DNA of 64,000 nucleotides from Accumulibacter sp. (GTDB taxonomy: Bacteria > Pseudomonadota > Gammaproteobacteria > Burkholderiales > Rhodocyclaceae): NCBI GenBank assembly GCA_017302455.1, contig JAFLDO010000007.1, forward strand, positions 58,830-122,829, given 5' to 3'. This document shows positions 12,682 to 21,828 of this stretch, piece by piece. The notes under the pieces are model-generated. The model worked only from the letters and a program-made list of their open reading frames with translations. It ran no database searches and was not told the DNA's origin. Each line of letters begins with the position of its first letter. The first letter of the stretch is position 1. The translations under genes were made by a program, and so were the position numbers.

Positions 12682-12870
12682 GACGAGAAAAACGGGAGCG
12701 ACCATCTCCTGCCGGATGGGCGACGGCGCGAGAACAGGCTTGCCAAGCGGTTGGCGGGCGGTCTATGCTGATGGTTTGCTGACGGCGTCGTTGCCTGGTC
12801 TTTGCCCGAGGGCCCTCGTTCGCTGGCGACGGTTTGTTCGCGAGTCACTTTCCTTGTTCGAGGTCGCTTG

Positions 12871-14436
12871 ATGAAATCAACATGGTCCCGACCCGGTGCG
12901 CTGCTGGCGTCCCTTGTCTTCGCTCTTTCTCCCGCCCTGGCGCAACAGCCGCCACCGACTGCGGGCTCGGCTTCGGCCAGTCCGTCGGCGAAGACCTTCT
13001 CGCAACAGGATCTCGACCGGCTGCTGGCGCCGATCGCGCTCTATCCTGATCCGCTACTCGCCCAGATCCTGATGGCATCGACCTATCCGCTGGAGATCGT
13101 TGAGGCGGCGCGCTGGGTCAAGGCCAATCCCAAGGTCAGCGGCAAGGCGCTCGAGGATGCCATGGCCAAGCAGTCCTGGGATCCGGCGGTCAAGTCGCTC
13201 GCCGTCGTGCCGCAGGTGTTGCAGCAGATGAACGAGAATCTCGACTGGACGCAGAAGCTTGGCGACGCTTTCCTGGCGCAACAGCAGGACGTGATGAATA
13301 CGGTGCAGGGGCTGCGTGCCAAGGCCGATGCGACCGGAAACCTGAAGTCTACCCCGCAGCAGGTGGTGAAGACCCAGACGCAGGGCAGCCAGACGATCTA
13401 TGTGGTGGAACCGGCCAAGCCGGACGTGGTGTATGTGCCGACGTACAACCCGACGGTGGTGTACGGCAGTTGGTGGTATCCGGCGCCGCCGTATGCGGTT
13501 TACCCGCCGGCCTACGTCTATCCTCCCGGCCTCGCCTTTGCAACGGGTGTGGTGGTCGGTGCGGCGATCTGGGGCGCCTGCAGTTGGGGTTGGGGGCGCA
13601 GCAGTGTCGACGTCAACGTCAATCGCTACAACTCGTTCAATCGCACGAATATCAGCAACAGCAACTGGAGTCACAATGTCGATCATCGGCGTGGAGTGGC
13701 GTATCGGGATCAGGGCGTTGCCAACCAGTACAACCGTGGCGGCAATGCCCAGGCGGCCAAGTCGCGCGAGGAGTTTCGCGGTCGCGCCGAGGCCGGACGC
13801 GCGGACCTCAAGGGAATGGACCGCGGCGAGTTGAACAACCGCGTCAAGGACGCTGAGCGCGGGTCGCGGGACAATCTCGGTGGCCGGGGCGAAGCGGGTC
13901 GCGGCGATGCGGGCCGAGGCAATGTAGGGCGCGGTGATGCGGGTCGAGGCGATGTGGGTCGAGGCGATGCAGGGCGCGGCGATGCAGGGCGCGGCGATGC
14001 GGGGCGCGGCGATGCGGGGCGCGGCGATGCGGGCCGGGGGGATGCCGGCCGAGCCGAGCCGAAGGGAAAGGATCGGGGCGGCGACGTCAGCAATCGCATG
14101 CAGGGCGCTGAGCGAGGGGGTGGCGGCGGCAGCTTCGGCGGTGGCGGTGGGGGAGCACAGAATCGCGGCGCGGCAGCGTCCGATCGGTCGGCTGGCGGCG
14201 GCTTCTCTGGCGCCGGTAACGGGGCGTCCACGCGTGAGGCGAGCCAGCGCGGCAGTGCCAGCCGGGCAGATGCGGGTAGTCGGGGTGGGGGTGGCACCAG
14301 CTTCGGCGGTGGTGGCAGCCGGGGAGGTGGCGGTGGCGCAAGCTTCGGCGGCGGTGGCGGCCGGGGAGGTGGCGGCGGCGGCTTCGGCGGCGGTGGTGGC
14401 GGGCGAGGAGGTGGAGGCGGCCGTGGTGGCCGTTAA
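12871..14436 (+). CDS. Secreted DUF3300 protein with GRGDA repeats and Gly-rich tail
   Basis: A 521-residue exported protein starting at the ATG at 12871 (GAGG about 8 bases upstream). Residues 1-24 form a signal peptide ending ALA. About 40-200 is the DUF3300 domain, starting LDRLLAPIALYPDPLLAQIL and including WDPAVKSLAVVPQVL and VVYVPTYNPTVVYG. A Tyr/Pro-rich stretch and a short hydrophobic segment (AFATGVVVGAAIWG) follow. The C-terminal half is low complexity: a run of 5-residue GRGDA-type units, then a tail of Gly, Arg and Ser. The function of DUF3300 is unknown. The next gene is a DUF2950 protein 37 bases away, a pairing I recall from other proteobacteria. The tail suggests a surface or matrix role (inference). 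Confidence 0.9.
   Translation: MKSTWSRPGALLASLVFALSPALAQQPPPTAGSASASPSAKTFSQQDLDRLLAPIALYPDPLLAQILMASTYPLEIVEAARWVKANPKVSGKALEDAMAKQSWDPAVKSLAVVPQVLQQMNENLDWTQKLGDAFLAQQQDVMNTVQGLRAKADATGNLKSTPQQVVKTQTQGSQTIYVVEPAKPDVVYVPTYNPTVVYGSWWYPAPPYAVYPPAYVYPPGLAFATGVVVGAAIWGACSWGWGRSSVDVNVNRYNSFNRTNISNSNWSHNVDHRRGVAYRDQGVANQYNRGGNAQAAKSREEFRGRAEAGRADLKGMDRGELNNRVKDAERGSRDNLGGRGEAGRGDAGRGNVGRGDAGRGDVGRGDAGRGDAGRGDAGRGDAGRGDAGRGDAGRAEPKGKDRGGDVSNRMQGAERGGGGGSFGGGGGGAQNRGAAASDRSAGGGFSGAGNGASTREASQRGSASRADAGSRGGGGTSFGGGGSRGGGGGASFGGGGGRGGGGGGFGGGGGGRGGGGGRGGR
13882..14061 (+). repeat. Twelve 15-bp units encoding GRGDA-type pentapeptides
   Basis: In-frame direct repeats inside the DUF3300 gene. The unit codes for Gly-Arg-Gly-Asp-Ala, with variants GRGEA, GRGNV, GRGDV and GRAEP at the edges; nine units contain the tripeptide RGD. 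The central six are almost identical in DNA, suggesting recent slippage expansion, so copy number may vary between strains. Confidence 0.93.
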
Positions 14437-14473
14437 CCCCGACTGCCGATCACTTTCTGCGGAGAAGAGCACG

Positions 14474-15412
14474 ATGAGACTGAAGAACACGATGAAGACG
14501 CTGGCTGTCGCCCTGTTGATTGGGATGGCGCCGGCGATCCATGCCGCACCGCCGTCACCGGCTGTACAAACGATCGTTCACAAGACCTTTGCGACGCCGG
14601 AAGACGCCGCCGCGGCGCTCGCTGAAGCCGTTCGCGCGCAGGACGTCCAGGCGCTGCTGGGCGTCGTCGGCCCATCATCGAGAAGCTGGTTGTCGAGTGG
14701 CGACACCGTTGCCGATCGCGAGGACTGGCGGAAGTTCCTCGCCGCCTACGACCAGAAGCACAGTGTCAGCAAGGTGACCGACAGCCGGGCAGTCCTGCTC
14801 GTCGGCGATGGCGACTGGCCGTTCCCGGCACCCCTCGTACGCCAGGGCGAGACCTGGGCTTTCGACGCGGTTGCCGGCCGCGAGGAGATCATCAACCGGC
14901 GTGTCGGCCGCAATGAACTGGATGCGATCCAGACCCTGCTGGCGATCGTCGATGCGCAGCGCGAATATGCGGCCGCTGACCCGGACGGCAATGGATCGCC
15001 GGACTACGCCCGGCGCTTCATGTCCAGCGAAGGCACGAAGGACGGCCTCTTCTGGCCCGCTGGGGCGAATGAGCCAGCGAGCCCCCTGGGGCCGCTGGTT
15101 GGCGCCGCGACACGCGAGGGTTATAGCCCGAAGGCGCAGCCGGAGGCCTATCACGGCTACCGTTATCGGATGCTGACGGTGCAGGGCAAGGACGCCCCGG
15201 GCGGGGCCTACGGGTATCTGGTCAAGGACCGGATGCTCGGTGGTTTTGCCGTCCTGGCCTATCCCGCGAGGTATGGCGTTTCCGGTGTGATGAGCTTCGT
15301 CACCAACCATGACGGGATCGTCTACCAGAAGAACCTGGGCAGGAATACCGACGCGTTGGCGGCGAAGATGCAGACCTTCAACCCGGATGCCAGTTGGCGG
15401 AAGGTCGAGTAG
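14474..15412 (+). CDS. DUF2950 family exported protein
   Basis: A 312-residue protein with a signal peptide (residues 1-25, ending AIHA) and the DUF2950 body: FATPEDAAAALAEAV, LVGDGDWPFPAPLV, WAFDAVAGREEIINRRVGRNEL, DGLFWPAGANEPASPLGPLV, YHGYRYRMLTVQGKDAPGGA and FVTNHDGIVYQKNLG. The start is supported by GGAGAAGAGC just upstream. It lies 37 bases after the DUF3300 gene and is surely co-transcribed. No biochemical activity is known to me for the family; a periplasmic location is likely. Confidence 0.9.
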   Translation: MRLKNTMKTLAVALLIGMAPAIHAAPPSPAVQTIVHKTFATPEDAAAALAEAVRAQDVQALLGVVGPSSRSWLSSGDTVADREDWRKFLAAYDQKHSVSKVTDSRAVLLVGDGDWPFPAPLVRQGETWAFDAVAGREEIINRRVGRNELDAIQTLLAIVDAQREYAAADPDGNGSPDYARRFMSSEGTKDGLFWPAGANEPASPLGPLVGAATREGYSPKAQPEAYHGYRYRMLTVQGKDAPGGAYGYLVKDRMLGGFAVLAYPARYGVSGVMSFVTNHDGIVYQKNLGRNTDALAAKMQTFNPDASWRKVE

Positions 15413-15590
15413 GATCCATCCCCTTGACCGTGTAGGGGTCCGGCGATATAGTCGATTCCTGCACAGGCGAGTTGATTCGCGTTCTACATGGCTGTTTTTT
15501 ATGTGGATTGTGACGCGGCGGCGCCACGTTTCGCTGCGCATGCCGTCGGCGCGAGCATTTGGCACGGATCGGAAACGAAGGAGCGAATTG

Positions 15591-17417
15591 ATGGCGAGCC
15601 CGCTGGCCAAGACGAGTGCACCAGCAGCCGGCAAGATGCGCCTGGTGCGTGAATTGCTGGGTCCCTACCACCGCTGGCTGGCCCTCATCCTGGCCATGAT
15701 GCTGGTCGAGACGGCCATGTCGGTCGCATCGCCCTGGCCGCTCAAGATCATTCTCGACAACGTCGTCGGCGACCACAAGCCGGCGGCGTGGCTCGATGCA
15801 CTGCGCTTCCTCGACCTTGGCGGTGACAAAATGGAACTCGCCGCGGTCGCCGGCGCCGCCGTCGTCGTCATCGCCCTGCTTGGCGCCGTGGCCAGCTATA
15901 TCGACAATTACTACACCGAGAGCGTCAGTCAGTGGGTGGCGCACGACCTGCGCATGCGTGTTTATGATCACCTGCACCGCCTTTCGCTCGGCTATTACGA
16001 CACCCACCAGTCCGGCCCTATCCTGTCTACATTGACCGCCGACGTGAAGACGATCCAGGGTTTTGCGTCGTCGGGAACGCTCGGCATCCTGGTAGACCTG
16101 CTGACCATCGTCGGCATGGTCGGCATCATGTTCTGGCTCGACTGGGACTTCGCGCTGATTGCCATTGGCGCGACGCCGTTCCTGCTGCTGTTCGTGGCGC
16201 GTTTCAACAAGGAGGTGAAGGCGGCCACGCACGAAGTCCGCCGTTACCAGAGCGACATCGTTGCCGTCGTCCAGCAGGGTCTCGAGTCGATGCGCATCGT
16301 CAAGGCCTTCGGGCGGCAGGAACTCGAGAAGAGCCAACTCGCCGAGGTCAGCCACGCGACCGTGGATGCGGCGCTGGCGGCGCGACGGGTGAAATCGCTG
16401 CTGTCGCCAGCGGTCTCGCTGACGGTGGCGCTGTGCACGGGGTATGTCCTCTGGCGCGGCACCGGACTGGTGCTGGCCGATGTGATGACGCTGGGTGCGC
16501 TGACCGTCTTTCTCACTTACCTGTCCAAGTTCTTCAAGCCGGTGCAGGACTTGGCGAAGATGAGCAACACCATTGCCCAGACGGCGGTTGCCATCGAGCG
16601 CATCCAGGTCATTCTCGACACCGACGACATCCTGCCCGTGAAGCCGGATGCGCGCGACCCGGGAACGCTGCGCGGTGAAATCTCGTTCGAGAACGTGGCC
16701 TTTTCTTATACGCCAGAGTCGCAGGTACTGACCGATGTCGTCTGTCACATCGCGCCGGGGCAACTGGTGGGCGTCGTCGGTCCCACCGGTGGTGGCAAGT
16801 CGACCGTGGTGAGCATGATTCCGCGCTTCTATGACCCGAGCGGCGGCACGGTGCGCATCGATGGCGTCGACGTGCGCGACTTCGACCTGCAGGCCCTGCG
16901 GCAGCAGATCGGCTTCGTGCTCCAGGACACGTCCTTGTTCCATGGCACCATCCGCGACAACATAGCGTACGGGCGGCCGGGCGCGACTGATCAGGAAGTC
17001 GTCGAGGCAGCGCGGCTGGCCAACGCCGACGAGTTCATCTCGCGCATGGCGCACGGCTACGACACCATGGTCGGCGAGCGCGGCATGACGCTCTCCGGCG
17101 GCCAGCGACAGCGCATCGGCATTGCGCGGGCGATCGTCCGCAACGCGCCCATCCTGATTCTCGACGAGCCTACGGCGGCACTCGACACCGAGTCCGAGAA
17201 ACTGGTGATCGACGCGCTGGAGAAACTGATGAAAGGGCGCACTGTGATTACCATCGCCCACCGCTTGTCGACGATTCGGCATGCCGACAAGATCATCGTT
17301 CTCAAGGGCGGCGTCGTCGCCGAGCAGGGTACCCACGATGAACTGTTGCGGCTCGACGGCGTCTATGCCGAGCTATATCGGACCCAGGTCCAACCCGCGG
17401 CGCCAGCCAGCGCCTAG
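15591..17417 (+). CDS. ABC exporter, fused permease and ATPase (MsbA-like)
   Basis: A 608-residue half-transporter. The ATG at 15591 has AAGGAG 7 bases upstream. The N-terminal about 340 residues are a six-helix type-1 exporter domain (ALILAMMLVETAMSVASPWPL, VLWRGTGLVLADVMTLGALT). The C-terminal ATPase has Walker A GPTGGGKST (about 397-405), a Q-loop in IGFVLQDTSLF, signature LSGGQRQR (about 501), Walker B ILILDEPTAALD (about 522) and the switch His in IAHRLST. It would act as a homodimer in the inner membrane. Lipid, lipid A, peptide or drug export are all possible; nothing nearby fixes the substrate. The phospholipase D-like gene follows after 26 bases and may be co-transcribed. Confidence 0.93.
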   Translation: MASPLAKTSAPAAGKMRLVRELLGPYHRWLALILAMMLVETAMSVASPWPLKIILDNVVGDHKPAAWLDALRFLDLGGDKMELAAVAGAAVVVIALLGAVASYIDNYYTESVSQWVAHDLRMRVYDHLHRLSLGYYDTHQSGPILSTLTADVKTIQGFASSGTLGILVDLLTIVGMVGIMFWLDWDFALIAIGATPFLLLFVARFNKEVKAATHEVRRYQSDIVAVVQQGLESMRIVKAFGRQELEKSQLAEVSHATVDAALAARRVKSLLSPAVSLTVALCTGYVLWRGTGLVLADVMTLGALTVFLTYLSKFFKPVQDLAKMSNTIAQTAVAIERIQVILDTDDILPVKPDARDPGTLRGEISFENVAFSYTPESQVLTDVVCHIAPGQLVGVVGPTGGGKSTVVSMIPRFYDPSGGTVRIDGVDVRDFDLQALRQQIGFVLQDTSLFHGTIRDNIAYGRPGATDQEVVEAARLANADEFISRMAHGYDTMVGERGMTLSGGQRQRIGIARAIVRNAPILILDEPTAALDTESEKLVIDALEKLMKGRTVITIAHRLSTIRHADKIIVLKGGVVAEQGTHDELLRLDGVYAELYRTQVQPAAPASA

Positions 17418-17443
17418 CCTTCACCTTACGGGGTTATCTTCGC

Positions 17444-18502
17444 ATGCACCGCTCACTCATTGTTCTGCCTGACGACACCGGTCAGCCCTTGGTCGACGCC
17501 ATAGCCGCGGCGAAGGAGTCGCTGCGCATCAAGATCTTTCTCTTCTCGGATCCGGCCCTGCTGGCGGCGGTCCTCGCTGCGCAGCACCGCGGGGTCAGGG
17601 TGCGGGTGATGCTCAACCCGGCCCGGCGTAGCGGCGAGGCCGAGAATGAGGCGACACGCGAGGTGCTCGAGGGCGCCGGCGTCGAGGTGAAGGACAGCAA
17701 TCCCGCCTTCGACATCACCCACGAGAAATCGCTGGTCGTCGACGGCGAGACGGCTTTCATCCAGTCGCTCAACTGGGAGACCAGGAATCTCACGGAGACC
17801 CGGGACTTCGCCGTCGTCACTTCGCATCGGCATGAGGTGGATGAAATCGTCGAGTGTTTCGACGCCGACTGGAACCGCGACAAGTTCGATCCGGGTGAGG
17901 ACTCTCATCTCGTGTGGTGCAACATCAACGGCCGCAACCGGGTCGCTCGCTTCATCGATGCCGCCGAGGAATCGCTGTTCCTGCAGAATGAACGCTACCA
18001 GGACGAGGTGATCATCGAGCGTTTGGTGCGCGCGTCGCGTCGCGGGGTAAAGCTGCATGTACTTGCCCGACCGGCCCACTTCCTCAAGAAGGGCAAGCTG
18101 GTCGAGGGTGTCGAGGGATTGCGCATTCTGCAGGACCTCGGCGCCAAGGTGCACCGCCTCAAGGGCCTCAAGCTGCACGCCAAGCTGATGCTGGCCGACG
18201 GCAAGCATGTGATCATCGGCTCGATCAATCTTGCCCCGGGCAGTTTTGACAGCCGTCGTGAACTGGCCATCGAGGTCCATGACGAATCGGTTGTCAAGCG
18301 TGTTCAGGGGGTGGTCCGCCAGGACTGGGAGAACTCGCATCCCCTCGATCTCTCGGATGAAGGGCTGCTCAAGGATCTGCAGGAAAACGAACCCGACGTG
18401 GCCGAGATGCTGGCTCTCGACGACCACCAAGTGAACCATGGGCATCACGGGCATGGCGGGCACAACGGCCATGATGCTCACAAAGGGCATAACGGGGGCT
18501 GA
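17444..18502 (+). CDS. Phospholipase D-like protein with two HKD motifs and His-rich tail
   Basis: A 352-residue PLD-superfamily protein. The first HKD motif is THEKSLVVDG (H93, K95, D100); the second is LHAKLMLADGK (H about 245). Both are followed by the usual Ser/Asn stretch (SLNWE, GSINLAPGSFDSRRE), so the two halves should form one active site. Cardiolipin synthase-like phosphatidyl transfer or phosphodiesterase activity is possible. No signal peptide or membrane segment is visible, unlike classical ClsA. The C-terminal about 25 residues are a His/Gly tail with ten His, from QVNHGHHGHGG onward, which looks metal-binding. It follows the ABC exporter by 26 bases. Confidence 0.88.
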   Translation: MHRSLIVLPDDTGQPLVDAIAAAKESLRIKIFLFSDPALLAAVLAAQHRGVRVRVMLNPARRSGEAENEATREVLEGAGVEVKDSNPAFDITHEKSLVVDGETAFIQSLNWETRNLTETRDFAVVTSHRHEVDEIVECFDADWNRDKFDPGEDSHLVWCNINGRNRVARFIDAAEESLFLQNERYQDEVIIERLVRASRRGVKLHVLARPAHFLKKGKLVEGVEGLRILQDLGAKVHRLKGLKLHAKLMLADGKHVIIGSINLAPGSFDSRRELAIEVHDESVVKRVQGVVRQDWENSHPLDLSDEGLLKDLQENEPDVAEMLALDDHQVNHGHHGHGGHNGHDAHKGHNGG

Positions 18503-18561
18503 ACTTCGTTCCGGCGTTGCGGCGGGCGGTCATCTGGTGCCCTGGATTGGGGGTTTCGGCC

Positions 18562-19107
18562 ATGCGAGCAAGTGATTTTTTCCTCTTGTTGCTGCTCGTC
18601 GTAGCCAGCGCGACGGCGCAACCCGTCTACGAGTCGCGCGACAACGCCGGGCCCGTTTTCTCGGATTCACCGAGCACCGGGGCGCGCGAACTGGTGTTGC
18701 CGCCGCTTGCTGATCCCGCGCCGCAGCCGCCTCCAGCGAGTTCGTCAGCGCTGCCAGCGCCGCCCGTGGTCGAGCCCTACACCGCGCTCAACATCGTCGC
18801 TCCCGACAACGGGGGCACGATCCATTCGAATACCGGCCAGTTTACTGTCCAGGTGTCCATTCAACCCGACCTGCAAAGCCAGCGGGGCGACGCACTTGCC
18901 ATCAGCCTGGACAGGACGGTACTGCCTACCACCCGCAGCGTCTTGCAGTTCGACATCACGCCGTCGGAATGGCAGGCGGCGGCTGGCGACGATGCCGAGC
19001 ACCAGCTTGCGGTCGCCGTTGTCGATCGTTCCGGCGCCGTTCTGATGACCTCCGCTCCAGTGCGCTTCTACGTGCACCGCGCCAGCGTGGCGACGCCGCG
19101 AAAATAG
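18562..19107 (+). CDS. Exported protein with DUF4124-like N-terminus
   Basis: A 181-residue protein starting at ATG 18562, which gives a compact signal peptide (MRASDFFLLLLLVVASATA). The mature N-terminus (VYESRDNAGPVFSDSPSTGA) resembles the DUF4124 motif common in periplasmic proteobacterial proteins. A Pro/Ala-rich linker follows, then a beta-rich module (LNIVAPDNGGTIHSNTGQFTVQVSIQP) ending AMVDRSG-like and RFYVHRA, similar to an Ig-like fold. The function is unknown. It sits 59 bases after the PLD gene and converges on the MscK-like gene. Confidence 0.8.
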   Translation: MRASDFFLLLLLVVASATAQPVYESRDNAGPVFSDSPSTGARELVLPPLADPAPQPPPASSSALPAPPVVEPYTALNIVAPDNGGTIHSNTGQFTVQVSIQPDLQSQRGDALAISLDRTVLPTTRSVLQFDITPSEWQAAAGDDAEHQLAVAVVDRSGAVLMTSAPVRFYVHRASVATPRK

Positions 19108-19126
19108 CAGGTGCTGCGGATCGTCG

Positions 19127-19159
19127 AACCGGCCACCCGAAGAAAAGCGGGGGCCGGTT
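19127..19159. terminator. Strong hairpin between convergent genes
   Basis: AACCGGCC (19127-19134) pairs with GGCCGGTT (19152-19159), and the stem continues with CCCG/CGGG around an A-rich loop. It lies between the ends of the convergent exported-protein and MscK-like genes. There is no T-run on either side, so a bidirectional terminator or transcript-end stabiliser is inferred. Confidence 0.45.
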
Positions 19160-19173
19160 GCGCAGACCGCCGA

Positions 19174-21477
19174 TCAGCGGCCGGTGTCTGGAGCCGGCGT
19201 CAGGCGCACCGACAACGGTTGCGAAACGTTCAGGTTTACGTCGCGCTGCGGGAACGGGATCGGAATCCCGGCGGCGCCCAGGCGCTTCTCCATGGCATAG
19301 CGCAGGTCGCTGTCCACCCGGCGGGAGACCAGGGTCGGCCCCAGTTCGACCCAGAACACGAGCACCAGCAGCAGAGCGCTGTCGGCGAAGTCTTCGAAGA
19401 ACACCTCCGGTGCCGGGTCTCGCAAGACCTGTCCATGGTCTTTGGCGCAGCCGGCAACGATCTCGGCGGCCTGCTGCACCGGCGACCCATAGGCAACACC
19501 GATCCTGATTTCGCGCCGGATGCGAGGGTTGGAATAGGTCCAGTTGACGACCTGGTTCTCGAGAAAGCTGGAGTTCGGTACCAGCGCTTCGACGCCATCG
19601 AAGCCCCTCACGGTTGATGCGCGCAGATCGACGGCGGTGACATGGCCGGTCATGCCGCCCAGGGCGATGATGTCGCCGACCCGGATCTTGCGCTCGAAGA
19701 GGATGATGATGCCGCTGATCACGTTCTTGATGATCGTCTGGGTTCCGAAGCCGACGCCGATGGCCAGCGCACCGCCCAGGAAGGCGAAGACGGTGAGCGG
19801 GATGCGCGCCAGATTGAGGATGAAGATGACCAGGATCACTGCCAGCGAGATCATCGCCCAGCGGCGAATGACGCTGGCCAGTTGCTCGTTGACCTTGAAG
19901 CGGCCGACCATGATTCGCTGCAGCCGTGCCGAGAGCAGCGAGAATAGCCAGTAGCCGAAGACGAAGAGCAGCAGCGCGCCAATGCTCTTGCCGACGGTAA
20001 CGCCGTAGCTGACGGCTACCGTCTTGCCGTCGACGACGGTCGACTCCTCGACGGCAAACATCTCGAAATCCCATATCGCGCGCAGACGCTTGGCTATCTG
20101 CATGGCCCCAAGCTGCCAGTTGTCGACGCTTGCGGCCTTGCCCTGGAATCCGAAATCCTGCAGCCAGCGATCCAGTTGGCGCTCGAGGCCCGCCGCCGCC
20201 AGATCGACGCGTTGATAGGCCAGTAGACGCTGCTTCAGCGTGTCGAGCCTGGCCGACTCGTCGGCGCTTGCCGCCTCGTCGAGGAAGGTGTCGCTGAGCC
20301 GCAGTTCCTGTTCCCTGACCGCCAGCCGTGCCGCTTGCTGCAGTTCGTGGACGAGTTGCTTGCGGCTGAGCAACTCGTCGCGGGTGGTGCTCAGCGAGGT
20401 GATCACCGCTTGCCGCGTTGTCGAGTCCTGCGAGCGGAGAGCCACATAGCGTTGCGCCCACGCATCGCCGACAGCCTGAAGCAGCATCTGCAACCAGGAC
20501 AGGGTCATCAGTTGCACGCGGTCGGTGTCCATTCGCTCGTCGAGCAGTTGCAGGCGTCGGCCGGCGTCAGGGCCGGCGCCGGCCGACGCGACAAACTTGG
20601 CCAGGCGTTCGCGCTCGGCCGTGCGCCGGTTGTTATCGCTAACGAGGCGATCCATTTCGGCAGCCATTTTTCCCAGGCTGCCGAGCAATTGGGCCTGCTG
20701 CTGTTCGAATTCTTCCTTGCTCAGGCTCTGTTCCGGCACTACGCGGGCCAGCAGACGCTGCATTTCCGTCGTCAGCGCTTGCAGCGCTTTCGCCTCCAGG
20801 CGGACTCGATCGACGGCAATGACGATGTTGGCCAGGTCCGCTTCGGCCAGTTGCAGCCGCAGGGCCGTCAACTCGCGGTTGAGCCGCTGCTTCTCCTTCT
20901 CGTCCTGGCCCTGGGCGCGCGCGAGCTTGTCGTCGGCCAGTCGGAGTGCTTCGGCGCCGCGCTTCTGTGCTTCCAGCAGCCCCAGTTTTTGCGCCTCGAG
21001 TGCTCGCTCGGCCGCGGCCAGGCTGCGTAGGCGTTCGCCTGTGGCATCGTGCGTGTCGCGCAGTGCGTCGACACGCAGTGCCGAGTAGGGCGGCGGGCCG
21101 GCGAATTCGGCCAGCAAGGCCTGCTGGTTCGACGTTTCGGGCGGGGACTTGCCTAGTCTATCGAGGTCGTCGAGGAGTTTCAGACGTTCGCTGTAGGCCG
21201 CTACCAGACGATCGAAGAGGCGCTTGCGATCCGTGATCGGCAGACCTTGCGGTCCCGGCGGTGGCGTCGTGCCGGTCTCTAGTTGTTCGGCCTCCTGCTG
21301 ACGACGCGCCTCAGCCAGTTGCGCCTCGGTTGCGGCGCGCGGGTTGGCGGCTTCCGGCGCCGGGGCTGCGGCTTCGGTCTTGGCCTGGCCGCCGATTACG
21401 GAGGGAAGCCCGATCTGCCCGTTGACCAGCGGTGCGAAGGTCATCACGAACAGTGCGACGAGGCACTGCCGCTTCAT
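19174..21477 (-). CDS. Mechanosensitive channel, MscK/KefA-like
   Basis: A 767-residue protein: signal peptide (about 1-20), a long periplasmic part rich in coiled coil (about 90-430, many Glu/Arg/Leu/Gln), then membrane helices from about 480 and the MscS core. The core shows the pore-helix pattern GGALAIGVGFGTQTIIKNVISG followed by the beta domain (KIRVGDIIALGGMTGHVTAVDLRAST, LVPNSSFLENQVVNW). It is shorter than E. coli MscK (about 1120) but has the same order of parts. It would release solutes under membrane tension; potassium dependence cannot be judged. It is a single minus-strand gene. Confidence 0.92.
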   Translation of the reverse strand: MKRQCLVALFVMTFAPLVNGQIGLPSVIGGQAKTEAAAPAPEAANPRAATEAQLAEARRQQEAEQLETGTTPPPGPQGLPITDRKRLFDRLVAAYSERLKLLDDLDRLGKSPPETSNQQALLAEFAGPPPYSALRVDALRDTHDATGERLRSLAAAERALEAQKLGLLEAQKRGAEALRLADDKLARAQGQDEKEKQRLNRELTALRLQLAEADLANIVIAVDRVRLEAKALQALTTEMQRLLARVVPEQSLSKEEFEQQQAQLLGSLGKMAAEMDRLVSDNNRRTAERERLAKFVASAGAGPDAGRRLQLLDERMDTDRVQLMTLSWLQMLLQAVGDAWAQRYVALRSQDSTTRQAVITSLSTTRDELLSRKQLVHELQQAARLAVREQELRLSDTFLDEAASADESARLDTLKQRLLAYQRVDLAAAGLERQLDRWLQDFGFQGKAASVDNWQLGAMQIAKRLRAIWDFEMFAVEESTVVDGKTVAVSYGVTVGKSIGALLLFVFGYWLFSLLSARLQRIMVGRFKVNEQLASVIRRWAMISLAVILVIFILNLARIPLTVFAFLGGALAIGVGFGTQTIIKNVISGIIILFERKIRVGDIIALGGMTGHVTAVDLRASTVRGFDGVEALVPNSSFLENQVVNWTYSNPRIRREIRIGVAYGSPVQQAAEIVAGCAKDHGQVLRDPAPEVFFEDFADSALLLVLVFWVELGPTLVSRRVDSDLRYAMEKRLGAAGIPIPFPQRDVNLNVSQPLSVRLTPAPDTGR

Positions 21478-21828
21478 CCTCGGTCATCCCGATGGCAGGG
21501 GGAGCTAGCCGCGTGCTGGCTGGTGGCTCCCGCGGGGACAAGTACACGGCGGTCAACGGCCCAATTCGGCCGGGCAAGAATCGATGGTCCCAAGAGCAGG
21601 CTTCCTTCAGGCGGTGCAGTCAGTACGGCTAGCGGAGAGCATCCGGAGTTCGCACAAGCATGCCACGAAACGGCCTGTCGGTGTCGCTTGCGCCGGATTC
21701 GTCGGGTACGCGCGGGAACATGGCGCGCAGTTCGCCGCCGACACGCATGCTTGGTGGTGCACCATCAGGACGAACGGCGGCTTGCGCAGCTCCACGCGGC
21801 GCCGGTCGGCATGGCAACCGCCGGCAGG
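21478..21828. other. 351-bp spacer, no gene seen
   Basis: Lies between the PP2C/kinase gene stop and the start of the MscK-like gene. Short frames on both strands have no family character or good ribosome-binding site. It presumably holds the MscK promoter; I could not pick a convincing -35/-10 pair. Confidence 0.5.

Noticed and set aside
13882..14061. Regular short repeats that could be mistaken for a CRISPR array
   Set aside because: Units are 15 bp, contiguous without spacers and in frame, coding for GRGDA pentapeptides.
15378..17336. Long open frame (652 codons) on the minus strand opposite the ABC exporter
   Set aside because: It is a GC-rich antisense shadow; the plus strand has Walker motifs, a signature motif and a good ribosome-binding site, while the antisense translation is Arg/His/Asp-rich without family motifs.
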